Source of the DNA: Flaviflexus huanghaiensis
Lineage (GTDB): Bacteria > Actinomycetota > Actinomycetes > Actinomycetales > Actinomycetaceae
NCBI RefSeq assembly: GCF_014118685.1
Contig: NZ_JACFAK010000003.1
Span: 1 to 64,000 of the forward strand
Direction: 5' to 3'
Length of the DNA: 64,000 bases
Numbering within the stretch: the stretch's first letter is position 1; every line of letters begins with the position of its first letter. The notes under the pieces were generated by a model. It was given only the letters and a program-made list of their open reading frames with translations, was not told where the DNA came from and searched no databases. This document shows, in pieces, positions 52,113-60,236 of this stretch. The position numbers were made by a program, and so were the translations under genes.

Positions 52113-53817
52113 CGAGTGGACGGTCGAGGACGACGGAGCCGTCGACGAACGTAGGCGCCTATGGCCCTGGATCGTCGCCGGAGTCGGCGCTGTGCTTGTC
52201 GTCGTGTACGTTCTTGCTGCGTTTTGGTTTGCTGGGCGGATACCACCCAACACGACCGTCGCCGGCGTTGACATCGGCGGCATGTCCGAGTCTGATGCCG
52301 CTGCGACCATCGAATCAGAGCTCGACGACGTCATTCGTCAACCGGTGCCCGTCACGGTCGTCGGCACCGACATCTCCGGCGTCGTCGACGCCGCTGGGAC
52401 AGGCGTCGAAATCGACGGGTCGGCCACGGTTGATGGGATTACCGGGTTGTCGTTCAGTCCGGTCAACATGTGGCGCCACCTGAGCGGATCAGCGGAACTC
52501 ACCCCGGTTCTCACGTTCGATGACGGTGCGCTCGCTTCCGCGATCGACGATCTTAACGAGCAGCTCGGCACCGAGCCGACAGATGCGGGGATTTCGTTCG
52601 CAGGATCGACGATCCAAACCGAGCCACAGATGAACGGCACCGGCATCGACGTCGACAGCGCCGTCGCGGTGCTCTCTGACGGCTGGTTGTCGCAGTCCCG
52701 TCCGATCGAGCTTGAGGCCGTCGACCTGGAACCCGAGGTGACGGATGAGGACGTTGAGAGGGTGAGGGCCGAGCAGGCGGAGCCACTCGTCGCAGCCCCA
52801 CTCACCGTGACCGTGGGGGAGCGCGAGGTCGTCCTCGAGCCGGTTGACCTGGCTGCCGCAGCCTCTTTTGAGACGGTCGACGGGGAGCTGACAATGAAGC
52901 TCGACAGGGATGACCTTGTTGACCGGGTTTCCGATGGGGCGGGCGATGACCTCAATGCTCCGAAGGACGCTCAGATCATCATTGAAGACCACGCGGTCGG
53001 CCCCGTCATCAAACCGAGCGAAAAGGGCATGGTCATCGACCGGGAGGCGACCGGCCAGGCCATTGTCGATGTGGCGACGACGGAAACGCGCACCGTGGCA
53101 GCGGTGGTGAGCGAGGAAGAACCTGAGTTCACGACGGCCGATGCCGAAGCTCTCGGCATCAACGAGGTCGTCTCTGAAATCTCCACCCCGCTGACCAACG
53201 ATTCTGTGCGGACTGAGAACCTTATCCTTGGCACGTCGAGGACGAACAACGTACTTATCCGCCCAGGGGAAACCTTCTCGCTCCTCGAGCACATTAGCCC
53301 GATCACGGCGGAGAACGGTTACGTCTCGTCCGGGGTTGTCATGGACGGCTTCAACTCGACCGCGCTTGGCGGTGGGCTCTCGCAGCTGTCGACGAACACG
53401 TTCAACATCGGCTACCGTGCCGGCATGGAGGACGTCGCTCACCAGCCGCACTCGAAATACTTCGATCGATACCCGATGGGGGTTGAGGCCACCGTGTGGG
53501 TGCCTGACGTCGACATGAAGTGGCGCAACACGAGCCCGTATGGCGCGCTCGTCGAGACGTGGGTCGAGGGCGGCCAGGTACGATCCCGGCTCTGGTCGAC
53601 GCAGTATTTTGACGTCAACATCACCGTGTCGGAGCCCTACAACTTCCGTCAGCCACGTACGGAGGTCAACACGTCCCCGACCTGTGAGCCCTATCCGGCC
53701 GGGGGTCCTGGCTTCACCGTGGACGTGCGTCGCACTGTCAAGAGGGAGGGTGAAATGATCTTCGATAACTCGTATTCGTGGACATATCAGCCCGTTCACG
53801 CGGCGGTCTGTGGTTAA
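52099..53817 (+). CDS. VanW family protein with peptidoglycan-binding-like domains (572 aa)
   Basis: A single membrane segment (WIVAGVGAVLVVVYVLAAF) near the N-terminus anchors an extracytoplasmic chain. Repeated beta/alpha units (PPNTTVAGVDIGGMSESDA onward) resemble the PG-binding-4 domains that precede VanW. The VanW domain lies near residues 370-500: LGTSRTNNVLIRPGETFSLLEHI (first half shown), GGGLSQLSTNTFN and YPMGVEATVWVPDVDMKWRN. VanW proteins occur in vancomycin clusters and widely elsewhere; their reaction is unknown. The C-terminus has two Cys residues (TCEP, AAVCG) that could pair. ATG 52099 overlaps the preceding gene. Confidence 0.88.
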   Translation: MTWNDEWTVEDDGAVDERRRLWPWIVAGVGAVLVVVYVLAAFWFAGRIPPNTTVAGVDIGGMSESDAAATIESELDDVIRQPVPVTVVGTDISGVVDAAGTGVEIDGSATVDGITGLSFSPVNMWRHLSGSAELTPVLTFDDGALASAIDDLNEQLGTEPTDAGISFAGSTIQTEPQMNGTGIDVDSAVAVLSDGWLSQSRPIELEAVDLEPEVTDEDVERVRAEQAEPLVAAPLTVTVGEREVVLEPVDLAAAASFETVDGELTMKLDRDDLVDRVSDGAGDDLNAPKDAQIIIEDHAVGPVIKPSEKGMVIDREATGQAIVDVATTETRTVAAVVSEEEPEFTTADAEALGINEVVSEISTPLTNDSVRTENLILGTSRTNNVLIRPGETFSLLEHISPITAENGYVSSGVVMDGFNSTALGGGLSQLSTNTFNIGYRAGMEDVAHQPHSKYFDRYPMGVEATVWVPDVDMKWRNTSPYGALVETWVEGGQVRSRLWSTQYFDVNITVSEPYNFRQPRTEVNTSPTCEPYPAGGPGFTVDVRRTVKREGEMIFDNSYSWTYQPVHAAVCG

Positions 53818-53869
53818 GTACGGAAAAATGGGATACTTTCTGCACATCTGGATGAGAGGACTCTGAATC

Positions 53870-54193
53870 GTGACCTACGTTATTGCGCTTCCCTGCGTCG
53901 ACATCAAGGACAGGGCCTGCGTTGATGAATGTCCCGTGGACTGCATCTACGAGGGTGAGCGGATGCTCTACATCCACCCCGATGAGTGCGTGGACTGCGG
54001 CGCTTGCGAGCCCGTGTGCCCCGTCGAGGCCATCTACTACGAGGACGACACTCCGGAGGAATGGGCGGAGTACTACAAGGCGAATGTCGAGTTCTTCGAC
54101 AAGATCGGCTCGCCGGGAGGTGCGGCAAAAATGGGTGTCATCAACTATGACCATCCCATCGTCGCGGCCCTCCCCGAGGGAATTAACGACTGA
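53870..54193 (+). CDS. fdxA: Ferredoxin, 7Fe type
   Basis: This small electron carrier has one [3Fe-4S] and one [4Fe-4S] cluster in mycobacterial relatives. The Cys pattern CVDECPVDC followed by CVDCGACEPVCP matches the seven-iron ferredoxin FdxA. MTYVIALPCVDIKDRACV is the typical N-terminus, and a C-terminal extension of about 50 residues (EWAEYYKANVEFFDKIGSPG) is also family-like. The GTG start (53870) follows GAGAGGAC. Its stop codon overlaps the dapC start (TGATG), an arrangement frequent in actinobacteria. Confidence 0.95.
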   Translation: MTYVIALPCVDIKDRACVDECPVDCIYEGERMLYIHPDECVDCGACEPVCPVEAIYYEDDTPEEWAEYYKANVEFFDKIGSPGGAAKMGVINYDHPIVAALPEGIND

Positions 54194-55323
54194 TGCCGCT
54201 CCTGGGGGAAGGCCTGCCCGACTTCCCGTGGGATACTCTCACGCCCTACAAGACGGCCGCCTACGCCTATCCGGGGGTCACTGCTGACCTGTCGATCGGC
54301 ACGCCTGTCGACCCGACGCCGCCCATCGCCACCGCCGCTCTGCAAGCATCTATTCAGTCCCCGGGTTACCCGCCCGCTCTCGGCACGCCCGAGCTCCGGG
54401 AGGCGATGGTCGACTGGTGGTCCCGTACTCGTGGAGCGACCGTCCCCCTCGACGGAGTGCTACCGACGATCGGTAGCAAGGAGATGGTCGCGCTTCTGCC
54501 TGCGCTACTCGGCGTGACCGGCAACGTCCTCATCCCCGACATCGCCTATCCAACCTACGACGTCGGCACTCGGCTGAGCGGGGCGGACCCGATCCCCATC
54601 GACACAGCGACCGACCCGGGAACGTGGCCGGAGGCGGAGCTCGTCTGGCTCAACTCTCCGGGTAACCCGCATGGCTACGTCCTGGATGCTGACCAGTTGC
54701 GGAGGATTGTGGAGTGGGGCAGGGCGACAGGCACCGTCATCGCGTCCGATGAGTGCTACGCGGCGTTGCCGTGGGCTGAGCCCTATATAAGCGACGGCGT
54801 CCCCTCAATCCTTGCGGACGACATCGCAGGCGAGGACAAGACCGGGTTGCTCGCCCTCTACTCCGCCTCGAAACAGTCCAATCTCGCCGGCTATCGAGCC
54901 GCGATGATCGCGGGAGACCCGGCGATCCTTGCGCCCCTGATCGAAATGCGCAAGCACATGGGCTTCCTCATGCCGGGCCCGGTCCAGGCCGCCATGACGG
55001 CGATTCTCGGCGACGACGAGCATGTTGCCGCCCAGCGGGAGATTTACCGCAGGAGACGAGACGTGCTCATGCGGGCGACCGCAGCTGCGGGACTCACAGC
55101 GGATCCGCAGACGAAGGCCGGACTCTACCTGTGGCTCGAGGATGAGAGCGGCACCCTCGATTCCTGGGGCATTGTCGGAGCGCTCTCCCAGCGCGGCATT
55201 CTCGTTGCACCGGGGACCTTCTATGGTCAGATGAGCAAGATGAAGGTCCGGATGTCGCTGACGGCGAGCGACGAGGCAGTCGACGCAGCCGCGGAGCGGC
55301 TCGTGGCCGCACCACTCGTGTAG
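54193..55323 (+). CDS. dapC: Succinyldiaminopimelate transaminase
   Basis: It is a PLP-dependent class I aminotransferase in lysine and diaminopimelate synthesis. The PLP Lys is in SASKQSNLAGYR. Other fold elements are NSPGNPHGYV, SDECYAALPW and the final KMKVRMSLTAS-type Arg. The overall pattern (GLPDFPWDTLTPYK at the N-terminus, directly after a ferredoxin gene) is the actinobacterial DapC arrangement. The length is 376 residues. ATG 54193 shares a base with the fdxA stop, so the two are coupled. Together with ddh at 20679 it shows two diaminopimelate routes. Confidence 0.9.
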   Translation: MPLLGEGLPDFPWDTLTPYKTAAYAYPGVTADLSIGTPVDPTPPIATAALQASIQSPGYPPALGTPELREAMVDWWSRTRGATVPLDGVLPTIGSKEMVALLPALLGVTGNVLIPDIAYPTYDVGTRLSGADPIPIDTATDPGTWPEAELVWLNSPGNPHGYVLDADQLRRIVEWGRATGTVIASDECYAALPWAEPYISDGVPSILADDIAGEDKTGLLALYSASKQSNLAGYRAAMIAGDPAILAPLIEMRKHMGFLMPGPVQAAMTAILGDDEHVAAQREIYRRRRDVLMRATAAAGLTADPQTKAGLYLWLEDESGTLDSWGIVGALSQRGILVAPGTFYGQMSKMKVRMSLTASDEAVDAAAERLVAAPLV

Positions 55324-55341
55324 CGACGGATGCCCTGTTCC

Positions 55342-55365
55342 TGGCCCGCGGACATTCGCGGGCCA
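55342..55365. terminator. Bidirectional terminator between dapC and NUDIX genes
   Basis: TGGCCCGCG (55342-55350) pairs with CGCGGGCCA (55357-55365) around GACATT, 18 bases past the dapC stop and 17 bases from the NUDIX stop. Confidence 0.75.
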
Positions 55366-55382
55366 CGGCCGTACCAGTGTGC

Positions 55383-56222
55383 CTAAGAGCGGCTCCGGCG
55401 TGCGTTCTCGAGGGCCGAGAAGAACGCATCGGGATCGATCGGGTCACTGCCGTCGACGGCAGCCCCAACGGTGAACACGCGAGTGTAAGCCGCACTGTTG
55501 GCGGTTTGGGAGTCTGCTTGGTCGATTGAGACCGGGATTGCGCCGACGTGGGTGGCTGGCTCAATAGCAGGAGCATGGCCCCGAATGACGATGTCGGGAA
55601 AGAGGGCGACAGTCCGCCTAAAGTCACCGTCCCTCGCGGCCGCCAGGCCATCAATGATCGGTTCCTGGACAGCGCTCGGCAAGATGGTTGACGGAATCCC
55701 CGAGTAACCGAGCTCGGACACAGCCCCGTGCCCGACGCCCGCAAGTAGATCGGAGTCGATAACGAGAAGAGAGCGACCGAGAAGCGGTTCGAGCAGGGGC
55801 ATGCTCTGATGGAAGGCGGGCATGAGAACCCTGTCCTCAAGGTCCCGCCAGCGCACCCACTCCATCGCATCCGATTCGTGGTCGGTTGCGATCGCACGCT
55901 GACCCTTAGACGCCTCCGCGACGCCGGTCGTATAAGACCAATCGGGGTGGTGAAGCGTTGTCGCCGCCCATACCCGTGAAGGGCCGAGCCCCGCCTCTTC
56001 GCGGGCCTCCCTCATGCCACCTTCGATCGGGCTCTCACCATAGTCGATTGCCCCACCGGGGATTCCCCACGTTCCCCCCGACATCGACCACCCGGCACGT
56101 AGCTGCATGATGACCTCAGGATCATCGGCGTCGCGCCACGCAAGGATCCCGGCCGCACCCGCGTGGCCCCAATGCCTGTTCCCGCATGCGCAGTAGACGA
56201 TGCCGTCGGCGCTAGATCCCAT
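55383..56222 (-). CDS. NUDIX hydrolase with unassigned C-terminal domain (279 aa)
   Basis: Residues about 15-140 form a NUDIX domain with a complete box, GGAIDYGESPIEGGMREAREEAGL in outline (Gx5Ex7REUXEEXGU; the REAREEAG catalytic helix is intact). The substrate is probably a nucleotide derivative. Residues about 150-279 form a second alpha/beta unit (LVIDSDLLAGVGHG, ALFPDIVIRGHAPAIEPATHVGAI) that I cannot assign. Its opening strand and Asp suggest a nucleotide- or metal-binding fold. ATG 56222 lies inside the last codons of maf (11-base overlap) with GGAG 7 bases upstream, so it is part of the DUF885-maf-NUDIX operon. Confidence 0.83.
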   Translation of the reverse strand: MGSSADGIVYCACGNRHWGHAGAAGILAWRDADDPEVIMQLRAGWSMSGGTWGIPGGAIDYGESPIEGGMREAREEAGLGPSRVWAATTLHHPDWSYTTGVAEASKGQRAIATDHESDAMEWVRWRDLEDRVLMPAFHQSMPLLEPLLGRSLLVIDSDLLAGVGHGAVSELGYSGIPSTILPSAVQEPIIDGLAAARDGDFRRTVALFPDIVIRGHAPAIEPATHVGAIPVSIDQADSQTANSAAYTRVFTVGAAVDGSDPIDPDAFFSALENARRSRS

Positions 56223-56808
56223 CCCACAGCTCCGTTACCGACAGACCTGCCTGCGCCAGGAGCTGGCGCAGCAGCGGCAGGGACAACCCCGTCACACCGT
56301 GAGGGTCACCCTCGATACGGTCGATGAAGGGACCGCCGTATCCGTCGATCGTGAACGACCCTGCGACGTGGAGGGGCTCACCGGTCGCAATGTAGGACTC
56401 GATCTCCGCCTCCGACATCGCAGCGACATAGACCGTTGCCTCGGACACGCCGCCAAAGCTCCCTGACGGAGCGATGAGCCAGTGCCCCGTGAGGAGCACG
56501 CCAGCCCGGTCCGCCATCGTTCGTAGCCGCGACCGCGCCACGTCGGCCGTGTACGGCTTGCCGAGGATCTGTCCGTCCATGACGAACATCGAATCGCATC
56601 CGATGACAAGCTCCCTGCCCGACGTCTCGGCAACGGCCGTCGCCTTCGCGCGTGCCAGAGCAAGGACAACATCGGAGGCAGATGACCCCGACATGCGTTG
56701 AAAGATGGCGTCCTCATCAACCGTCGAGACAATAACCTCGGGCGTGATTCCCGCCCCGGTCAGCACCTTGAGCCGGCCGGGCGAGGCGCTAGCGAGACAG
56801 AGCTTCAT
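56212..56808 (-). CDS. Maf-family nucleotide pyrophosphatase (198 aa)
   Basis: Maf proteins hydrolyse non-canonical or excess nucleoside triphosphates and affect septation. SASPGRLKVL is the substrate loop (usual form SxSPRR, so one Arg is Gly here). The active-site Asp is in VIGCDSMF. ILGKPYTADVARSRL and the terminal GSFTIDGYGGPFIDRIEGD (nearly the family end motif) are conserved. I chose ATG 56808, which overlaps the DUF885 peptidase stop by 20 bases; a longer in-frame start to 57183 would lie in the peptidase gene. The stop overlaps the NUDIX start by 11 bases. Confidence 0.9.
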   Translation of the reverse strand: MKLCLASASPGRLKVLTGAGITPEVIVSTVDEDAIFQRMSGSSASDVVLALARAKATAVAETSGRELVIGCDSMFVMDGQILGKPYTADVARSRLRTMADRAGVLLTGHWLIAPSGSFGGVSEATVYVAAMSEAEIESYIATGEPLHVAGSFTIDGYGGPFIDRIEGDPHGVTGLSLPLLRQLLAQAGLSVTELWDGI

Positions 56809-58342
56809 GCAGGACGTCCAGACCGAGAGTGCCGAGGGCGAGGGCCCGCGAATGGAACTCGCGGCGCGATTCGCCCCTCGCGAGAGCCGCATCCCGCTCT
56901 GCCTCCCACAGGCGTTGACCGATCTTGTACGAGGGGGCCTGACCGGGCCAGCCGAGGTATCGATTGAGTTCGAACGCGAGGAATGACCGGTCCATGGCGA
57001 CGTTCTCGGTGAGGAACTCCCATGCCTGCTCGGCTGTCCAACCCTTGACGTGAACGCCGATGTCGACCCGGACGCGGGCGGCGCGTAGGCGCTGGGAATC
57101 GAGCATCCCGAAGTAGTCCGCCGGATCGTCGAGGAAGCCAAGATCGGCCATGAGGCGTTCCGCGTAGAGGGCCCAGCCCTCACCGTGGCCGGACACCCAT
57201 GCGGCGGCCCTGCGCCACGTGTTGAGGTGCTTCGAGGCGACGGCAGTGCCGATCTGGAGATGATGTCCGGGCACCCCTTCGTGGAAGACCGTCGTCTTCT
57301 CCAACCACGTGTTGAACGTGTCGACCCCCTCGGGAACAGACCACCACATCTGACCCGGCCGGCTCAGATCATCGGAGGGCTGGGTGTAGTAGATGCCGCC
57401 GGTACCCGGGTAGAGGACACGGGCGTCAATCCGGCGCAGTTCCTGCGGGATATCGAACTCCGACAGAACGCCCTCGACCGCCTCATCGGCGGTCTTCTGC
57501 ATCCACTCCCGAAGGTTCTCCCTGCCATGCACCTGGCGCTCCGGATCCTTGTTGAGCCGGTCGATCGCCTCCGCCACGCTCGTGCCGGGACCGAACAGCG
57601 TTGCAGCCGTTTCCTCCTGTTCGGCGATGATCGACGCAAGCTGATCTTCAGCCCACTCGAACGTCTCGTCGATGTCGACCGTCGAGCCGAGGAAGTAGGC
57701 GAGGTGACCCTCGTAGCGCTCGCGTCCTACCCCGTCGACATCCGTCGTTGGCAGGGTTTTGAGAAACTCGGCGAGGCCCTCGAACTCCGCGCGGGCGGCA
57801 GTGGTGTCAATGTTGTGGTTTTCGAGCTCGTGAAGGATGCCACCGGACGCGATCTGCTCTGCTTGTTGCGTGACCGCACGGACCTGACGGGCAGGGAAGG
57901 GCGCGCCTTTGTCATGGCGCCATGAGAGGCTCTCTCGGTACTGTCTAAGCGCCGTGGGGATGCCGGCGACGCGCTCGCGGATGAGATCCCAATCCTCATC
58001 GGTGTCGCGCTCCATGAGGTCAAAGGAATCCCTTATGCTCTGCACCGGGGACGCGATGACATTGAGGCTACCGATGTCATCCTCGGAGATGGCAAGCCAA
58101 GAGTTGAGGCGCTCTGTCATCGCCGCCTTCGTTACCCATTCGTCGTCGTTGCGCGGCTCCATACCCGCAAGTGCCGCGAGGGTCGCGGTATCGAGGTCAA
58201 CTGCCGCCTGAATACCGTCCGGGGAGAAATCGTCCAGCTGTCCGGTATTCGCCAGACCGGCCGAAGAAGCAAAGAGGGGCGAAATCGTGCAGAGAGACTC
58301 GACGTAGGAGTCTGCGAGATCATCGATGCTTTGTTCAGTCAT
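56789..58342 (-). CDS. DUF885 family metallopeptidase (517 aa)
   Basis: The zinc site is HEGVPGHHLQ (HExxxGHH type), with a downstream GHGEGWALYAERLMADL helix and the C-terminal GWPGQAPSYKIGQ, all hallmarks of the DUF885 group. The N-terminal two thirds are helical. Members are predicted metallopeptidases; the substrate is not known. No signal peptide is present, so it is probably cytosolic. ATG 58342 has no ribosome-binding site. TACGCT on the minus strand (58349-58354) ends 6 bases before it, consistent with leaderless translation. It is divergent from an adenylate cyclase with a 12-base palindrome between them. Confidence 0.87.
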   Translation of the reverse strand: MTEQSIDDLADSYVESLCTISPLFASSAGLANTGQLDDFSPDGIQAAVDLDTATLAALAGMEPRNDDEWVTKAAMTERLNSWLAISEDDIGSLNVIASPVQSIRDSFDLMERDTDEDWDLIRERVAGIPTALRQYRESLSWRHDKGAPFPARQVRAVTQQAEQIASGGILHELENHNIDTTAARAEFEGLAEFLKTLPTTDVDGVGRERYEGHLAYFLGSTVDIDETFEWAEDQLASIIAEQEETAATLFGPGTSVAEAIDRLNKDPERQVHGRENLREWMQKTADEAVEGVLSEFDIPQELRRIDARVLYPGTGGIYYTQPSDDLSRPGQMWWSVPEGVDTFNTWLEKTTVFHEGVPGHHLQIGTAVASKHLNTWRRAAAWVSGHGEGWALYAERLMADLGFLDDPADYFGMLDSQRLRAARVRVDIGVHVKGWTAEQAWEFLTENVAMDRSFLAFELNRYLGWPGQAPSYKIGQRLWEAERDAALARGESRREFHSRALALGTLGLDVLHEALSR

Positions 58343-58352
58343 ACGACTAGCG

Positions 58353-58364
58353 TACGGTACCGTA
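58353..58364. promoter_or_regulatory. Palindrome in the divergent DUF885/cyclase promoter region
   Basis: TACGGTACCGTA is a perfect 12-base palindrome. It overlaps the candidate -10 element of the DUF885 gene and lies upstream of the cyclase -35. A shared operator controlling both genes is inferred. Confidence 0.45.
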
Positions 58365-58375
58365 AAGTCAGGGAG

Positions 58376-58404
58376 TTGGGGCAGGCGACAACAGCTGATA
58401 GACT
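58376..58404 (+). promoter_or_regulatory. Promoter of a probably leaderless adenylate cyclase gene
   Basis: TTGGGG (58376-58381) and TAGACT (58399-58404) form -35 and -10 with a 17-base spacer. Transcription would start about 58411-58412, at the GTG start codon, leaving no 5' leader. No ribosome-binding site is visible. Confidence 0.55.
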
Positions 58405-58411
58405 ACCACAT

Positions 58412-59443
58412 GTGATCCGCGACACAGACCTTGAGAGGACGCGCCTCACCGTCGAGGCGCGAGTGAATTCTCTTCTCAACGGGCAGCCGCAGTTCACGCT
58501 CGTCGACGTCGCCGAGCGACTGGGAGTCGAATCCCGCATTGTCCGCCGGTTTTGGACGGCGATGGGATTCCCCGCGATCGAGGATGAAGAGAACGACCGC
58601 ATCTTCACGGGCTTCGACATTGAAATGATGCGCCGGCATTTTGACAAGCTGTCCGCCGGTCAGCTTGATGCGACAACCCTCAACTCTCTCGTTCTCGCAC
58701 AGGGCCACATGGCCGACCGGATTGCCCTGTGGCAGTACGAGGCCCTCGTCGAATTCGCTCAGTCGACCTTCGAGATCGACGATATAGCCGCCCGCTACTG
58801 GGTTATCGACCACATCGACGACTACCTTCAGCTCCTCGAGGATCAGATGAGGTACGTGTGGCGTCGGCACACGGCTGCGTTCTTACGCCGCGCCGACCTC
58901 GAGCTACGACGCCGCGGGCCGGAGAAGAATAGGCCGGACCTCCCGCCCCTCCAGAGAGCGGTCGGCTTCATTGACCTCGTCGCGTTCACATCCAAATCCC
59001 GTGAGCTTGGTAGCGACCAGCTCATCACCTTTATCCGCGACTTTGAGTTCACGTGCCGGGAAATCATCACAGAGAACGGCGCGCGGCTCGTCAAGACCGT
59101 GGGAGACGCCGTCATCTTCATCGCCGACGATGTGAAGATTGGTGCGAAGGTGGCAACTGAGCTCGTCTACCAGCTCGGCAAGATCGAAGGAATGCTACCC
59201 GTGCGGGCCTCGCTCCTGTGGGGCCGGGTCGTGTCCTCCTTCGGGGATATATTTGGCCCGACAGTCAACCTGGCGAGCCGGCTCGTCGACATCGCGGCAG
59301 AGGGAACGATCCTCATCGACCGTGCGACGTACTCGGCGCTCGGTGAGGCCGGTCTCAGCACGTACATGGTCCTTCCGTATGGGCAGCAGGACCTCGGCGG
59401 CACCGGCAAGGTTGAGATCTTCGAGCTCAAACGGTTCCGCTAG
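58412..59443 (+). CDS. Class III adenylate cyclase with N-terminal regulatory domain (343 aa)
   Basis: Residues about 20-150 form an all-helical regulatory domain like that of Mycobacterium Rv1264 (TLVDVAERLGVESRIVRRFW, TGFDIEMMRRHFDKL). The catalytic domain starts near residue 185. Metal Asp residues are in VGFIDLVAFTSKS and VKTVGDAVIFIADD. The Lys before TVGD and FGDIFGPTVNLASRL supply the adenine-selecting and transition-state residues, so ATP rather than GTP is the expected substrate. Rv1264 is activated at low pH through this N-terminal domain; whether that holds here is unknown. GTG 58412 is probably leaderless. A response regulator/histidine kinase pair follows. Confidence 0.88.
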   Translation: MIRDTDLERTRLTVEARVNSLLNGQPQFTLVDVAERLGVESRIVRRFWTAMGFPAIEDEENDRIFTGFDIEMMRRHFDKLSAGQLDATTLNSLVLAQGHMADRIALWQYEALVEFAQSTFEIDDIAARYWVIDHIDDYLQLLEDQMRYVWRRHTAAFLRRADLELRRRGPEKNRPDLPPLQRAVGFIDLVAFTSKSRELGSDQLITFIRDFEFTCREIITENGARLVKTVGDAVIFIADDVKIGAKVATELVYQLGKIEGMLPVRASLLWGRVVSSFGDIFGPTVNLASRLVDIAAEGTILIDRATYSALGEAGLSTYMVLPYGQQDLGGTGKVEIFELKRFR

Positions 59444-59543
59444 CCCGGTCGTGGCCACCCCACGTCCCTGTGCGGCTGAAGTCAGTGGACGGTAAGAGAA
59501 GCGCAAAAATCGATGAACGAGTCCACATGATTGGTTATGCATC

Positions 59544-59549
59544 TATACT
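59544..59549 (+). promoter_or_regulatory. -10 element of a probably leaderless response regulator gene
   Basis: TATACT (59544-59549) ends 6 bases before the GTG start codon at 59556, so the transcript would begin at the start codon. No ribosome-binding site or convincing -35 is visible. Confidence 0.55.
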
Positions 59550-59555
59550 GAAACC

Positions 59556-60233
59556 GTGACTACGGTATTACTTGTTGAAGATGATCTCGCCATCTCAGAT
59601 CCTCTGGTCCGAGCCCTCGGTAGGGAAGGATATGAGGTGCGCCCGCACACCACCGGGCGCAGTGCACTCGATGAGCTTCAGAACGGAGCCGACCTCATCA
59701 TCCTCGATCTCGGCCTGCCGGACATGGACGGCCTCGATGTCGCCCGCACGATCCGAAGCCAAGGCCTGACCGTGCCGATCCTCATCCTCACCGCGCGTGC
59801 GGACGAGGTCGACATGGTTGTCGGGCTCGATGCGGGGGCAGACGACTACGTGACGAAGCCGTTCCGCCTCGCCGAGCTCATGGCGCGCGTGCGTGCCCTG
59901 CTTCGCAGAGGCGCTGGCGATGAGGGGGAGCTCGACATTCTCAGCGCACAGGACGTGAAGGTTGATGTGTCCGCTCACCGCGCGTGGGTGGGCGACAAGG
60001 AGCTTCACCTGACGGGCAAGGAGTTCGATCTCCTCACCGTTCTCATGCGAGATGCTGGCTCGGTCGTGTCCCGAGAGGATCTCATGGAACAGGTGTGGGG
60101 CTCTGAGACCGCGACGTCAACGAAGAAGCTTGACATGCACGTGTCGTGGCTTCGCCGCAAGCTCGGCGATGACGCCGCGGAGCCGACCTACATCTCGACC
60201 GTTCGCGGTATGGGTTTCCGTTTCGAGAACTAG
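59556..60233 (+). CDS. OmpR-family response regulator (225 aa)
   Basis: The receiver domain (1-115) has the acidic pocket VEDD, the phosphorylated Asp in LIILDLGLPDMDG (D52), the Thr in LILTARA and the Lys in DDYVTKPFRL. A winged-helix DNA-binding domain (130-225) ends with HVSWLRRKLGDDAAEPTYIST, typical of OmpR/PhoB regulators. It is a transcription regulator controlled by phosphorylation from the histidine kinase encoded next, 3 bases downstream of its stop. The targets are unknown. The start is a GTG that directly follows a -10 element. Confidence 0.94.
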   Translation: MTTVLLVEDDLAISDPLVRALGREGYEVRPHTTGRSALDELQNGADLIILDLGLPDMDGLDVARTIRSQGLTVPILILTARADEVDMVVGLDAGADDYVTKPFRLAELMARVRALLRRGAGDEGELDILSAQDVKVDVSAHRAWVGDKELHLTGKEFDLLTVLMRDAGSVVSREDLMEQVWGSETATSTKKLDMHVSWLRRKLGDDAAEPTYISTVRGMGFRFEN

Positions 60234-60236
60234 ATC

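Noticed and set aside
52489-53847. Minus-strand ORF (452 codons) opposite the VanW gene
   Set aside because: It overlaps the VanW coding region completely and shows no motif; the plus-strand frame has the VanW signature.
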